Shown: positions 34,535 through 44,400 of the stretch, piece by piece
Position numbering within the stretch: position 1 is the stretch's first letter
How the letters are laid out: each line of letters opens with the position of its first letter
Source of the DNA: Ectopseudomonas guguanensis
Lineage (GTDB): Bacteria; Pseudomonadota; Gammaproteobacteria; Pseudomonadales; Pseudomonadaceae
Assembly: GCF_900104265.1 (NCBI RefSeq)
Contig: NZ_FNJJ01000011.1
Location: 62,001-126,000 of the forward strand
Direction: 5' to 3'
Length of the DNA: 64,000 nt
Notes under the pieces: model-generated
Told to the model about the DNA's origin: nothing
The model's input: the letters and a program-made list of their open reading frames with translations, nothing else
Databases searched by the model: none
Position numbers and translations under genes: made by a program

Positions 34535-35443
34535 ACGATTCATCGCCTCGATCGCCTCGCGCACCTGGGTCGCGATAGCAGCCGTCGAACGCGGGCCACC
34601 AAAGGTCCAGTACGGCGTGGGAAGAAAGGCGTAACGCTGCTGCTGGGCGACTGGCAGCGCCTTCCAAAGGGGGCTGGCGAAGAACGGCGCCCGCTCCTGC
34701 CCACCGATGAACAGCACGCGCAGTCCCGGCTCGCTGGCGAAGCTGCGCATATCGATGCGCCGGTGCAGGCTGTGGGCGGAGCGCAGCGTCCAGGGCGAGC
34801 GCACCTCCAGGCGGTTCATCAGGCTGCCGATCAGCGTCTGCTGGTTGAGGGCGATGAAACTGCCCTGCTGCACCAGCGGATAGAGCACGGCCACCGGCTC
34901 GCCCTGCAGATCTAGCTCACGAACGGACTGGCGCGCAGCAGCCAGCGCCTGCTGACCTTCGCGGATCACTGCGGCGGCCTGCGCCTGGCGCCCGGTAAGA
35001 CGCCCGAGATGCTCCAGCATGGCCTCGCCGATGGCCACGCCGTCATAGCCTGCCGATGCCAGCGACACCTGATAGATGAGGGTCGGTGCCAGGCCATCGA
35101 GACGCTCGAACAACGGCAGGTGCAGGTAGGCCACCCCCACGATCAGGTCCGACTCGAGCCGGGCGATGGCCTCCAGATTGGGCTGCTGCGCGCTGCCCAA
35201 TGCCACACTGCGCTCGAGCAGGTCGTTGCCGATACCGATGTAACGGCGATAGTTGGCCAGATTGGCCACGCCGACCGGCTCGATCCCCAGCGACACCAGC
35301 AGCTCGGTACTCAGCTCATCGAGACTGACGATCCGCTGCGGCGCTTCTCCAACGCCGGCCGACTGCCGGGCCACCAGTTGTGCATCGCTCGCCCAGGCGC
35401 CCTGCGCCAGACAGACCAGCAGCAGGCAACAGACAAGACGCAT
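34532..35443 (-). CDS. periplasmic iron-siderophore binding protein, FhuD-like
   Basis: 303 residues from the ATG at 35443, which starts a clear signal peptide (MRLVCCLLLVCLAQGAWA, cut before SDAQ). The mature protein has the class III binding-protein layout: APQRIVSLDELSTELLVSLGIEPVGVA, LEAIARLESDLIVG, and a C-terminal GGPRSTAAIATQVREAIE. It should carry the ferric siderophore from the outer-membrane receptor to the permease. It is 10 bp downstream of the permease gene, so the two form one unit. Confidence 0.92.
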   Translation of the reverse strand: MRLVCCLLLVCLAQGAWASDAQLVARQSAGVGEAPQRIVSLDELSTELLVSLGIEPVGVANLANYRRYIGIGNDLLERSVALGSAQQPNLEAIARLESDLIVGVAYLHLPLFERLDGLAPTLIYQVSLASAGYDGVAIGEAMLEHLGRLTGRQAQAAAVIREGQQALAAARQSVRELDLQGEPVAVLYPLVQQGSFIALNQQTLIGSLMNRLEVRSPWTLRSAHSLHRRIDMRSFASEPGLRVLFIGGQERAPFFASPLWKALPVAQQQRYAFLPTPYWTFGGPRSTAAIATQVREAIEAMNR

Positions 35444-35453
35444 CGCCACCGCA

Positions 35454-37490
35454 CTAGCTCCTTTTGTCACTGAAATAGAAACGGCTGAGCAGCAGCAGGA
35501 ACAACGGCGCACCGATGGCGGCCGTGGCGATTCCCAGCGGGATGTCCAGCGGCGCCAGCAGCACGCGCCCGAGCAAGTCAGCCGAGGCCAGCAGGGTCGC
35601 GCCCAGCAGCGGCGCCGCCAGCAAGCGTTGGCGGGCACGATGAAAGCCCAGCAGACGCACGCCATGCGGCACCAGCAAACCGATGAATGCCACCGGCCCG
35701 ACCACCGCCACGGCCGCTGCGATCAGTGCGCTGGCCAGCACGATCAGCAACACCCGCCGGCTCGGCACCGATAAGCCGAGGCTGCCGGCCACGCCGTCGC
35801 CCAGCTGCAGCAGATCCATCCAGCGCGTGGTCGCCGCGCACAGCGCCAGGCCGATCACCAGCCAGGGCAGCATGGCCTGCAGATCGCTCCAGGTACGCCC
35901 GTAGCTGCTGCCCACCATCCAGATCAGCGCCTGGGCGATATTGCTGGTGAACTGCGCCATCAGCAGGCTCACCACGGCCAGCACCACGCCGCTGATGGCA
36001 AAGCCGGTGAGCGTCACGCGCAGCGGCTCCAGGCCATGACGCAGGTTGAGGCCGATGACGATCACCAGCGCCAGGCCGGCGCCCAGCCAGGCCAGCGGGA
36101 ACCGCCAGGCAACGGCCAGCTCGGGCATGAAGATTAGTGCCAGCAGCACCACCAGTGCCGCCATCTGGCTCACCCCGAGAATTTCCGGGCCGGCCAGCGG
36201 GTTGCGCGTCACCGCCTGCAACAGCATCCCGGCGGTCGCCAGCAGCGCGCCGGCGGCCATGTCCACCAGTAGCCGCGGCAGGCGCAGATCGAGCAGCGTC
36301 ATGGCCAAGGGCTCGCCGGCCCACACCCGCTGCCAGAACGACCAGATGCCCGATTCGCCCTGCGCCGTGCCCGCTACCAGCAGCGCCAGGCAGATCAGCA
36401 GCGCGAGCGCGACGAACGACCACAAGGGCAGGCGCATGGCGCGGCTCTCGCCTGGCATGCTCGCCGTGACCGCCGCCACCGGCGCGCGGCGCCCGTAACG
36501 CAGCAGCAGGAGGATCGCCAGCGAACCGAGAACCGCCGACAGCACCCCCAGCGGCAACTGGAACCAGGGCTCCACCGCCGCCACCAGCGCATCGGCGAGT
36601 AACGTCAGCAGTGCGCCCCATATCGCGCACAAGGGGATCAAGCGGGAAGGCCGCACCACGGCGAAGGCAAAGCGCAGCAGATTCGGCGTGATCAGCCCGA
36701 TAAAGCCCAGCGGCCCGGCCAGATGAATGGCCAGCGCCGCCAGCAGGCTGCCGAGGACGATGCTCAGCCCTTTGAGCCAGGCCGGCGAAAGCCCCAGCGA
36801 GCGCATCTGCCCGTCGCCCAGCACCGCCAGGTTCATCGGCCGCATCAGCACCAGCAGCGCCAGGGCAATCAGCGGCAACAGGTAAAGGGCCGGATGCATC
36901 GCGCCCCAGCCCAGCTGCTGCAGCGAACCGGTATTCCACAGCGACACCACCATCGCGGCCTGGTCGTTGAGGCTGAGAAACAGCGCGATCAGCGCAGCGA
37001 AGGTCTGCGCTACCGCCACCCCGGCCAGGGTCAGACGCAGCGGCGAGGTGTTCCAGCCGCCTGCCATCAGGAAGGTGAACAAGGCCGCCAGCAGCCCGCC
37101 GACGAAGATCAGCGGCAACCCCAGCGCGCCGGGCAGAAGCATGCCGAGGATCACGCCCAGTTGTGCCCCTGCGGTGATGCCGAGCAGATCCGGCGACACC
37201 AGCGGGTTGCGCGTGATCAGCTGCATGATCGCTCCAGAAACGCCCAGGCAGGCGCCCACCAGCACTCCGGCAAAGGCGCGGGGCAGTTGCGTCCACCATA
37301 GCAGCAGGCCGTCGAGCGACGGCTGCGACGACAGCGGCGCCAGCCAGGCCTCGGTCGTTGGCCAGGGGTGGCGCAACACGCCCTGCCACAGCAGCATGGC
37401 CAGCAGCAGCGCGAGCCCCAGCAGCGCCAGGCCAGCGTGACCGAACCCACGTACAGCGGCGGGCTGGCCAGGGCGACTCAAACTCGTCAT
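35454..37490 (-). CDS. iron-siderophore ABC permease, fused FhuB type
   Basis: 678 residues made of two tandem FecCD permease domains (about 15-330 and 345-675), as in FhuB. Each half has the family text: LPRAFAGVLVGACLGVSGAIMQLITRNPLVSPDLLGITAG in the first and LPRLLVDMAAGALLATAGMLLQAVTRNPLAGPEILGVSQ in the second (shown in two places, about 60-100 and 410-450). The GPLGFIGLITPNLLR and GPVAFIGLLVPHGVR loops should contact the ATPase. It starts about 20 bp after a terminator behind the receptor gene and is followed by the binding-protein gene. Confidence 0.94.
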   Translation of the reverse strand: MTSLSRPGQPAAVRGFGHAGLALLGLALLLAMLLWQGVLRHPWPTTEAWLAPLSSQPSLDGLLLWWTQLPRAFAGVLVGACLGVSGAIMQLITRNPLVSPDLLGITAGAQLGVILGMLLPGALGLPLIFVGGLLAALFTFLMAGGWNTSPLRLTLAGVAVAQTFAALIALFLSLNDQAAMVVSLWNTGSLQQLGWGAMHPALYLLPLIALALLVLMRPMNLAVLGDGQMRSLGLSPAWLKGLSIVLGSLLAALAIHLAGPLGFIGLITPNLLRFAFAVVRPSRLIPLCAIWGALLTLLADALVAAVEPWFQLPLGVLSAVLGSLAILLLLRYGRRAPVAAVTASMPGESRAMRLPLWSFVALALLICLALLVAGTAQGESGIWSFWQRVWAGEPLAMTLLDLRLPRLLVDMAAGALLATAGMLLQAVTRNPLAGPEILGVSQMAALVVLLALIFMPELAVAWRFPLAWLGAGLALVIVIGLNLRHGLEPLRVTLTGFAISGVVLAVVSLLMAQFTSNIAQALIWMVGSSYGRTWSDLQAMLPWLVIGLALCAATTRWMDLLQLGDGVAGSLGLSVPSRRVLLIVLASALIAAAVAVVGPVAFIGLLVPHGVRLLGFHRARQRLLAAPLLGATLLASADLLGRVLLAPLDIPLGIATAAIGAPLFLLLLSRFYFSDKRS

Positions 37491-37509
37491 CCGTTGTCCT
37501 TACCTATGC

Positions 37510-37538
37510 AAAAAGGCGAAGGGTTGCCCCCTCGCCTT
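37510..37538 (-). terminator. intrinsic terminator after the TonB-dependent receptor
   Basis: Stem AAGGCGAGGG / CCCTTCGCCTT (one mismatch) and a run of five T on the minus strand, between the receptor stop and the fhuB-like start. Confidence 0.75.
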
Positions 37539-37560
37539 GGTTTGCCCACTCGGTTGCCGC

Positions 37561-39753
37561 TTACCAGCGCAGCGACACGGTACCGAGGAAGGTGCGTTCA
37601 TCGCCCCAGTAGCAGCGCCCGGCATTGTTGCAGCCTGCCACGTACTCCTGATCGAAGAGGTTCTTGGCGTTGAGATCGACCGACCAGTGCTCGTCGATGT
37701 CATAACCGATGGCGGCATCGACCAGGGTCACGTCGCCGGTGTCCAGCTTGCCGTAGAGACTTTCGGCGGTGTAGGCAAAGGTGCTGTCGAAGTGACGCAC
37801 GCCGCCGCCCAGACGCAGACCGCGCAAGGCACCGTCGAGGAAACGGTAATTGGCCCAGATCGAAGCCTGATTGCGCGGCACGCCGGTCATCTGGTTGCCC
37901 TCGAGCAGCGAGCCCGGCGCATCCTTGGTAATACGTGCATCGGTATAGGTATAAGCCGCGGTGACATTCAGGTTGGCACTGATATCGCTGTTGATCTCCA
38001 ACTCGACACCTTTGGAGCGGCTTTCGCCGACCTGGCGGTAGTCATTGATGCCCGCTTCGAAATAGACGTCATTTTCCTTACGCAGATCGAATACGGCAGC
38101 GGTGAACATGGTGTTCCAGCCCTTGGGCTCGTACTTCAGGCCCACCTCGTACTGCTCGGCGGTGATCGGATCCAGAGGACCGCTGGCGCTGGTGGTCTGC
38201 TGTACCGGAACGAACGAGGTGGAGTAGCTAACGTAGGGCGACAGGCCATTCTCGAACTGGTACATCACACCGGTCTGCCAGGTGAAGTCGCGGTCGGTGT
38301 AGTCCAGGTCGGAGGCGGCGTTGCTGACCGGGCTGGTCGCGTCGAATTTGTTGCGGTACTGGCTATCGACCCTGTCGAAACGACCGCCGAGCAGGAAGAT
38401 CCAGTTCTCGTACTTGCTCTGCAACTGGCTGTAGAGGCCGGCCATCTGCTGGTCGAGCTGCGAGTTCTGGATGGTGAACGGCGTGGTCGGCTCGCTGGTC
38501 CAGACCGGGTTGAATACGTTGATCGACGGACCGAACCCTGCACTCCAGTCCTGATTGAAGGAAGTCCTGTCAAAACTGGCGCCGACCAGCAGCGTGTGCT
38601 GCAGGGCACCGGTGTCGAACTTGCCTTCGAGTTGGTTATCCAGCGAATAGGTGATGGACTTGTTGTGGCGGTCGTACGCCTGCGAGCTGACGTTGGTGCC
38701 GAAGCCCGCGTTGTTCAGTGCGCCCGGCCAGATCTCGTTACGCTGGATGCGCGACTGCATGTAACGCGAGTTCTGGCGGAACTGCCAATCATCGTTGAAG
38801 CGATGGGTGAACTCGTAACCCAGGGTCCAGACTTCACGCTCGAAGGTGTTCCAGTCCTTGTTACCGAGGAAGGTGTCCTTGTCGATCTTGCCGTTGGGAT
38901 TCTTCAGCAGCGTGCCCGCTGCCGGCAAGCCCAGCTCCAGCTTGGTGCGATCCTTCTGGTAGGTCGACAACAGCGTCAGGCTGTTGAAATCGTCGAAGTT
39001 AAGCGTCAGGGACGGGGCGATATAGATGCGATCGTCCTGCACGTGATCGACCTGGGTATCGGCCTCGCGGCCGACCATCACCACGCGGCCCAGCACGTTG
39101 CCGCTGTCATTCAGCGGCCCGGACACATCCAGGTTGAGCTGGCGACGATCGTTGGAGCCGTAGCTCAGTTGCACTTCGCCCTGCGAAGCAGCGGTCGGGC
39201 GCTTGCTGACCAGGTTGACCAGACCGCCCGGTGCATTCTCGCCATAGAGAATCGAGGTCGGCCCGCGGAATACCTCTGCCCGCTCCAGGCCATAGGGCTC
39301 GCTGGTGGTGTCGTAGCGGTTGCCCTGCACGCGCAAACCGTCGCGCAGCAGGCCATAGCCGTAGTCGGTGGCGTTGAAACCACGAATGAAGAACAGATCA
39401 CCGGCCAGGCCGTCACCGGCAGCGAAAGGTGGCGCGAAGATACCCGGCACGTAGCCCAGCACATCGGTGAGGCTCTGCGATTTCTGGTCTTCGATGCGCT
39501 TGCGGGTCACCACCGACACCGAACGCGGCGTCTCCGACAGCGGTGTGCTGGTCTTGCTGGCGGTCAGGCTTTTCTCGGCCTTGTAGCCGTAGTCCGGGCC
39601 TTGCGGGCGGTCCAGCTCGCCGGTGACCGTCTGCGACGGCAGCGTCACCTGGTCATCTTGCGCCTGAACCATCCCGTGGCATGTGGCAGCAATCACCACG
39701 GCCAGGCACTTCAGTTGAAAACGTCCGGCACCCTGCACTGCTTTCGACATCAT
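37561..39753 (-). CDS. TonB-dependent siderophore receptor, FhuA/FpvA family
   Basis: 730 residues. A signal peptide ends near residue 31 (ATCHGMVQA). A possible TonB box follows (DQVTLPSQ), then the plug domain (SETPRSVSVVTRKRIED, FIRGF, RAEVFRGPTSILYGENAPGGLVNL) and a 22-strand barrel ending VSLRW with the terminal aromatic residue. There is no N-terminal FecA-type signalling domain, so it is a transporter only. Residues LVNLVSKRP are typical of ferric siderophore receptors. It sits between the biosynthetic operon and the permease genes and is the likely receptor for this siderophore. Confidence 0.95.
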   Translation of the reverse strand: MMSKAVQGAGRFQLKCLAVVIAATCHGMVQAQDDQVTLPSQTVTGELDRPQGPDYGYKAEKSLTASKTSTPLSETPRSVSVVTRKRIEDQKSQSLTDVLGYVPGIFAPPFAAGDGLAGDLFFIRGFNATDYGYGLLRDGLRVQGNRYDTTSEPYGLERAEVFRGPTSILYGENAPGGLVNLVSKRPTAASQGEVQLSYGSNDRRQLNLDVSGPLNDSGNVLGRVVMVGREADTQVDHVQDDRIYIAPSLTLNFDDFNSLTLLSTYQKDRTKLELGLPAAGTLLKNPNGKIDKDTFLGNKDWNTFEREVWTLGYEFTHRFNDDWQFRQNSRYMQSRIQRNEIWPGALNNAGFGTNVSSQAYDRHNKSITYSLDNQLEGKFDTGALQHTLLVGASFDRTSFNQDWSAGFGPSINVFNPVWTSEPTTPFTIQNSQLDQQMAGLYSQLQSKYENWIFLLGGRFDRVDSQYRNKFDATSPVSNAASDLDYTDRDFTWQTGVMYQFENGLSPYVSYSTSFVPVQQTTSASGPLDPITAEQYEVGLKYEPKGWNTMFTAAVFDLRKENDVYFEAGINDYRQVGESRSKGVELEINSDISANLNVTAAYTYTDARITKDAPGSLLEGNQMTGVPRNQASIWANYRFLDGALRGLRLGGGVRHFDSTFAYTAESLYGKLDTGDVTLVDAAIGYDIDEHWSVDLNAKNLFDQEYVAGCNNAGRCYWGDERTFLGTVSLRW

Positions 39754-39833
39754 CTTCTCCCCCGATACCGCCAGCCAATCCGCTGGCCTGTCAAAAAAAC
39801 GCTGGCTAGCCTAACCAATATCAATGCAAAACT

Positions 39834-39854
39834 AAATAGTAATTTTTATCATTT
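39834..39854 (-). promoter_or_regulatory. possible Fur box before the TonB-dependent receptor
   Basis: AAATAGTAATTTTTATCATTT lies in a very AT-rich patch about 80 bp before the receptor ATG, in otherwise GC-rich DNA. It resembles Fur sites (TGATAA and ATTACTA halves), but the match is loose. Confidence 0.4.
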
Positions 39855-39937
39855 AGATGGCAATTTGATACAACCTTGCCATCACCCATCAAAGGGGTAC
39901 GTTCTGCTAGCGATTGATCAGGCAGCCGCTGAAATGG

Positions 39938-40005
39938 CCGTCATCCCCGCTCAGTCGGGGAGCCAGCCCACATCGAATGGGCTCCCGCCTTCGCGGGAGT
40001 GACGG
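39938..40005. repeat. nested inverted repeat between aminotransferase and receptor genes
   Basis: Outer arms CGTCATCCCCGC (39939-39950) and GCGGGAGTGACG (39993-40004) with an inner pair GGGAGCC / GGCTCCC form a long hairpin. It looks like the common intergenic repeat of this kind. Placed 11 bp past the aminotransferase stop, it may end or stabilise the NRPS transcript. Confidence 0.65.
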
Positions 40006-40015
40006 TGAAGCGTTC

Positions 40016-41437
40016 TTAATGGTTGACCGCAGCGTCGAGCGCGCTGGCGAAGATTTCCGCTACCTGATCCACCTGCGCCGCCGCGATGATCAGCGGCGGC
40101 AGCAGACGCAGAACGCTGGAGTGACGCCCACCCACCTCCAGGATCAGGCCACGGCGCAGGCACTGCTGCTGCACGGCAGAGGCCAGTGCGCGGTTGTGCG
40201 GTGCGTGGCCCATGGCGTCCGTCCTGCCCTGTGGATCGACCATCTCCACCCCGAGCATCAGCCCCCTGCCGCGCACTTCACCGATCTGCGGGTAACGTGC
40301 CTGCAAGGCCTGCAGGTGAGCGCAGAGGCGTTCGCCCATGGCGGCGGCGTGCTGATCCAGACGCTCTTCGCGGATCAGCCGCAAGGTGGCCGCGCCTGCC
40401 GCCATGGCCATCTGGTTGCCACGGAAGGTGCCGGCATGCGCCCCCGGCTGCCAGTGGTCGAGATCCTTGTGGTAGACCACCACCGCCAGTGGCAGGCTGC
40501 CGCCGATGGCCTTGGACAGCACCAGCACGTCCGGCGTGATGCCGGCATGCTCGAAGGCGAACAGCTTGCCGGTGCGCCCTATGCCGCACTGCACCTCATC
40601 AAGAATCAGCGGTACACCAGCCTCGCGGGTGATGCGCCGAATGCCGCGCAACCAGTCGGCGGACGGAGCGATCACCCCGCCCTCGCCCTGTACCGTTTCG
40701 AGAATCATGCCGGCCGCCGGCAGCACGCCGCTTTCCGGGTCGCCTAGCTGGTTCTCGATGTAATGCAGACCGACCCGTTCGCCCTCGGCACCGCCCAGGC
40801 CGAACGGGCAGCGGTAGCCATAGGGGTACGGCAGCATCTGCACGCCACTGATCATGCCGTCCAGATACTGCTTGGGCCCCAGGCTGCCCATCAGACTCAG
40901 GGCACCCTGGGTCATGCCGTGATAGGCGCCGTGGAAGGCCAGCATCTGGTTGCGCCCGGTGGCCGTGCGCACCAGCTTCAATGCCGCCTCCACCGCATCG
41001 GTGCCGGCCGGCCCGCAGAACTGGATGCGCGCGTCGCGGGCGAACTCACCCGGCAGGCAGGCGAACAGTTCGTTGATGAACTCGTCCTTGGCTTCGGTCA
41101 TCAGGTCCAGGGTGTGCAGCGGTCGCTTGCCATCGAGCAGACCGCGAATGGCCTGCAGAACGACGGGATGGTTATGCCCCAGGGCCAGGGTGCCGGCACC
41201 GGCCAGGCAATCGATGAACCAGCGCCCTTCGCTGTCCTGCACATGGATGCCCTCGGCGCGGCGCAGCTCCAGCGGGATGCGCCTCGGATAACTGCGCGCA
41301 TTGGACTCCACCTCGCTCTGGTGCTGCAGCCTGGCCGTGCTGGCGAAGCGGTAGTCGGCGCCACGCAACGTCGCTTCCGGGCCGAGATCGAGCGCCACAG
41401 GCATGGGCAGCGGATCGTAATGCGGTTCAATTTGCAT
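40016..41437 (-). CDS. diaminobutyrate-2-oxoglutarate aminotransferase, PvdH-like
   Basis: 473 residues from the ATG at 41437, which overlaps the NRPS stop by 11 bp. It is a class III PLP aminotransferase: FCGPAGTDAVEAALKL, AFHGAYHGMTQGAL, ETVQGEGGVI, LILDEVQCGIGRTGKLFAFE (PLP Asp) and VLSKAIGGSLPLAVVVY with the Schiff-base Lys. It groups with PvdH/EctB/DAT enzymes that make L-2,4-diaminobutyrate from aspartate semialdehyde. The last A domain of the upstream NRPS reads as a diaminobutyrate code, so this gene supplies that monomer. Confidence 0.93.
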   Translation of the reverse strand: MQIEPHYDPLPMPVALDLGPEATLRGADYRFASTARLQHQSEVESNARSYPRRIPLELRRAEGIHVQDSEGRWFIDCLAGAGTLALGHNHPVVLQAIRGLLDGKRPLHTLDLMTEAKDEFINELFACLPGEFARDARIQFCGPAGTDAVEAALKLVRTATGRNQMLAFHGAYHGMTQGALSLMGSLGPKQYLDGMISGVQMLPYPYGYRCPFGLGGAEGERVGLHYIENQLGDPESGVLPAAGMILETVQGEGGVIAPSADWLRGIRRITREAGVPLILDEVQCGIGRTGKLFAFEHAGITPDVLVLSKAIGGSLPLAVVVYHKDLDHWQPGAHAGTFRGNQMAMAAGAATLRLIREERLDQHAAAMGERLCAHLQALQARYPQIGEVRGRGLMLGVEMVDPQGRTDAMGHAPHNRALASAVQQQCLRRGLILEVGGRHSSVLRLLPPLIIAAAQVDQVAEIFASALDAAVNH

Positions 41438-44400
41438 AATCGTGACTCTCCAGGCCCAGCGGCCGTGACGATTGATCGAGCGCGGCCAGTTGCCGGCGCA
41501 GGTGTTCGATGAAGGACGGATCGCGGACGATGCCCAGGTGGTCGGCCTGGACCCAGCTCGACAGCTGCAGCTCGCGGCCCAGGGCGCTCTGTAGCAGCGC
41601 CTCACCATTGCGGTTGTTCTCCGGCGAATGCGCGGCCCACCAGGCCTGCACCGGGCTGCGCAGCGGCTGGATATGCCGATGCTGCGCGGCCAGCGCGTGC
41701 ATGTGCCGCTCCAAGGCAAGCAACTGTTGCCAGTCGTCGCCTGTGGCCGAGGCCTCTGCCACGTCAGCGCGTGGGGCGCGGGCCAGGCCGGCACCGGGGA
41801 CGTAACCGTCGACCAGCCCGACGAAGGCCAGCGTCTTGCCCAGACGTTCCAGCAGACGGGCCATGGCCAGCACCAAGGCGCCGCCCATCGACCAGCCGAG
41901 CAGGTGATACGGTCCCTGCGGCTGGGTTTCCAGCATCACCCTGACGTAATCGCGGGCCATCTGTTCCAGGCTCTGATCACGCCAGGCCGGCTGCAGCAAT
42001 TGCCGGTTCTGCAGGCCGAACACCTGCCAGTGCGGCGCCAGGGCGCGGGCCAAGGGGTAGTAGCCGACCAGCGTGCCGCTCACCGGATGAACGCAGAACA
42101 GCGTGGGCCGTCCGGCATCCGCCTGGTTCAGGCGCAGCAAGGGGCTGGGCGCGGCAGTCGTCGTAACTTGCTGGCTTGGAACAGACGCCTCCGGCGTGCC
42201 GTCGATCAGGGCTTGCAGTGCATCACCCACCGCCGCCAGCAACGCCTCGATACGCTGCACGCGATGGCGCTGCGCACTGAATCGACAGCTGAGGCTCAGA
42301 CGACCGGCGAATACCTGGCCGTTGATCTCCAGCTCGCGGGTCAGCGCCGTGGCCGGGTCGACCAGAGTGCCCGGCGACCCACTGGCGGGCATGAAGTGAC
42401 CATCGCCAAGCTGCGCATCGAACTGCCCCAGGTAGTTGAAGGCGATATCCGGCTCACCCAACTCGGCCAGGCGGCGCCGCTGTTCGGCGTTACCCAGGTA
42501 GCGCAGCAGGCCATAACCCAGGCCCTTGTTCGGTACGCTGCGCAGGCGCTGACGCACGTTGGCCAGGGTCTGCGGCAAGGTCTCCTGCGCCTGCAGGCGC
42601 AGCGGGTAGAGGCTGGTGAACCAGCCCAACGTCCGGCCGATATCCTGCTCAGCCTGTTCGTCGAGCCATTCACGCCCATGGCCTTCCAGGGCGATCAGGC
42701 TGTCGTCCAGCCCACTCCAGCGACGCAAGCCTTCGGCCAACGCGGCGAGCAGCACTTCGTCCATGCGCGCATCCTGCTGTTTCAGGGTCTCGCGCAGCAG
42801 ACGCCGGGTCTGCACTTCGCTCAGCTGCCAGGTGCAGGTCTGCACCTGGGCATGGCTGGCTTCGCCGGCCGGGTCATCCACGGGCACACGCTGGCTGGCG
42901 CGCTGCGCCTGCCAGTAGCCCATCTCCTTGGCCAGTGGCGCGCCTTGTGCGTGGCGCCACAGGTGCTCGGCCCAGGTCTGGTAGCTGCCCGGCCTGTCAC
43001 CGAGATCGACCGGTTGGCCGGCCACAGCCTGCTGGTAGGCGCGGGCCAGATCATCCAGCAGCACGCGCCAGGAGACGCCATCGATGATCAGGTGATGAGC
43101 GGCGAGCAGCAGGCGTTGGCTGCCATCCGCCATGTCCGCGAGCAGCACTCGCAGCAGCGGGCCGTGCTGCAGATCCAGGCTGCGCTGTGCTGCCTCGCAT
43201 TGCGCCTGCAGGGCTACGTCCGAGTCGATGCGGCGCTGCCGGAACAGCCGCTCGGCCTGCTCCTCGTCCCGGTAGAAGGCCTGCCAGTTGCCCGTTCCAT
43301 CCTGACGGAAGGCCAGACGCAGCGCATCGTGATGCTCGATCAGCCCCTGCAGCGCGCTCAGCAAATGGGCGGCGTGCAGCGGTCGGCGCACATCCAGCAG
43401 CAAGGCCTGGTTGCAGTGCGCACGGTTGGCCATGGGCAAGGAGAAGAAATGCGCCTGAATAGGCGTCAGCGGCAGCTTGCCACTGGCGCACGGCACCGCC
43501 ACGGCTTGGGTGCCGAGCGGCGTCATCGCCGCAGCGAGATCGGCCAGACGCGGATGCTGGAACACCGCCTTGGGCGTCAGCTCCCAGCCGACCTTGCGCA
43601 GCCGCGTGACCAGGCTCAGGGACTGGATCGAATCGCCACCCAGGGCGAAGAACTGGGCATCGCGGCTGATCTGGCCAATACCGAGCAATTCGCGCCACAA
43701 CTCGGCCAACAATCGCTCCTGCTCGGTGCGCGGCGCCTGGTACTCGCCCGCCTCCACCTGCGGCTCCGGCAGGCTGTGCCTATCCAGCTTGCCGTTGGGC
43801 AGCAGCGGCAGGCGCTCCAGCGCCAGGATATGACTCGGCACCATATGCCCCGGCAGGCGCTGCTTGAGCTGCGCTTTCAGTTCGCTTTCGCTCAAGCCCT
43901 GGCCGCTGACGTAGCCCACCAGGCGCTTGCCTGCGGCACTGTCCTTGACCACCACCAGCGCTTCACCCACACCGGCGCAGGCTTTCAGCGCCGCCTCGAC
44001 TTCGCCGATCTCGATGCGAAAACCGCGCAGCTTGATCTGCTGATCCAGCCGGCCCAGGTATTCCAGCTGGCCGTCAGCACCGAGGCGCACGCGGTCGCCG
44101 GTGCGGTACAGGCGCTCGCCGGGGCGATACGGGTTGGGCACGAAGCGCTCGGCGGTGGCAGCCGGTCGATCCAGGTAACCCCGCGCCAGCAGGCCACCCA
44201 GGTACAACTCGCCGGCCACGCCGACCGGCAACAGGTTGAGGTCGGCATCCAGCACATAACCCTGGCGCGCGCCGACGCGATCACCAATCGGTGCATAGGC
44301 CGTGGTGAAGTCGGCCGTGGCCGCCGGCACTCGCCACAGGGTCGGGGTGACCACGGTTTCGGTCGGCCCGTAGCCGTTGATGATCCATTGCGGTTGCAGG

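Noticed and set aside
41437..41794. A 119-residue N-terminal extension of the aminotransferase.
   Set aside because: It lies in the NRPS thioesterase coding region in another frame and has no aminotransferase similarity.
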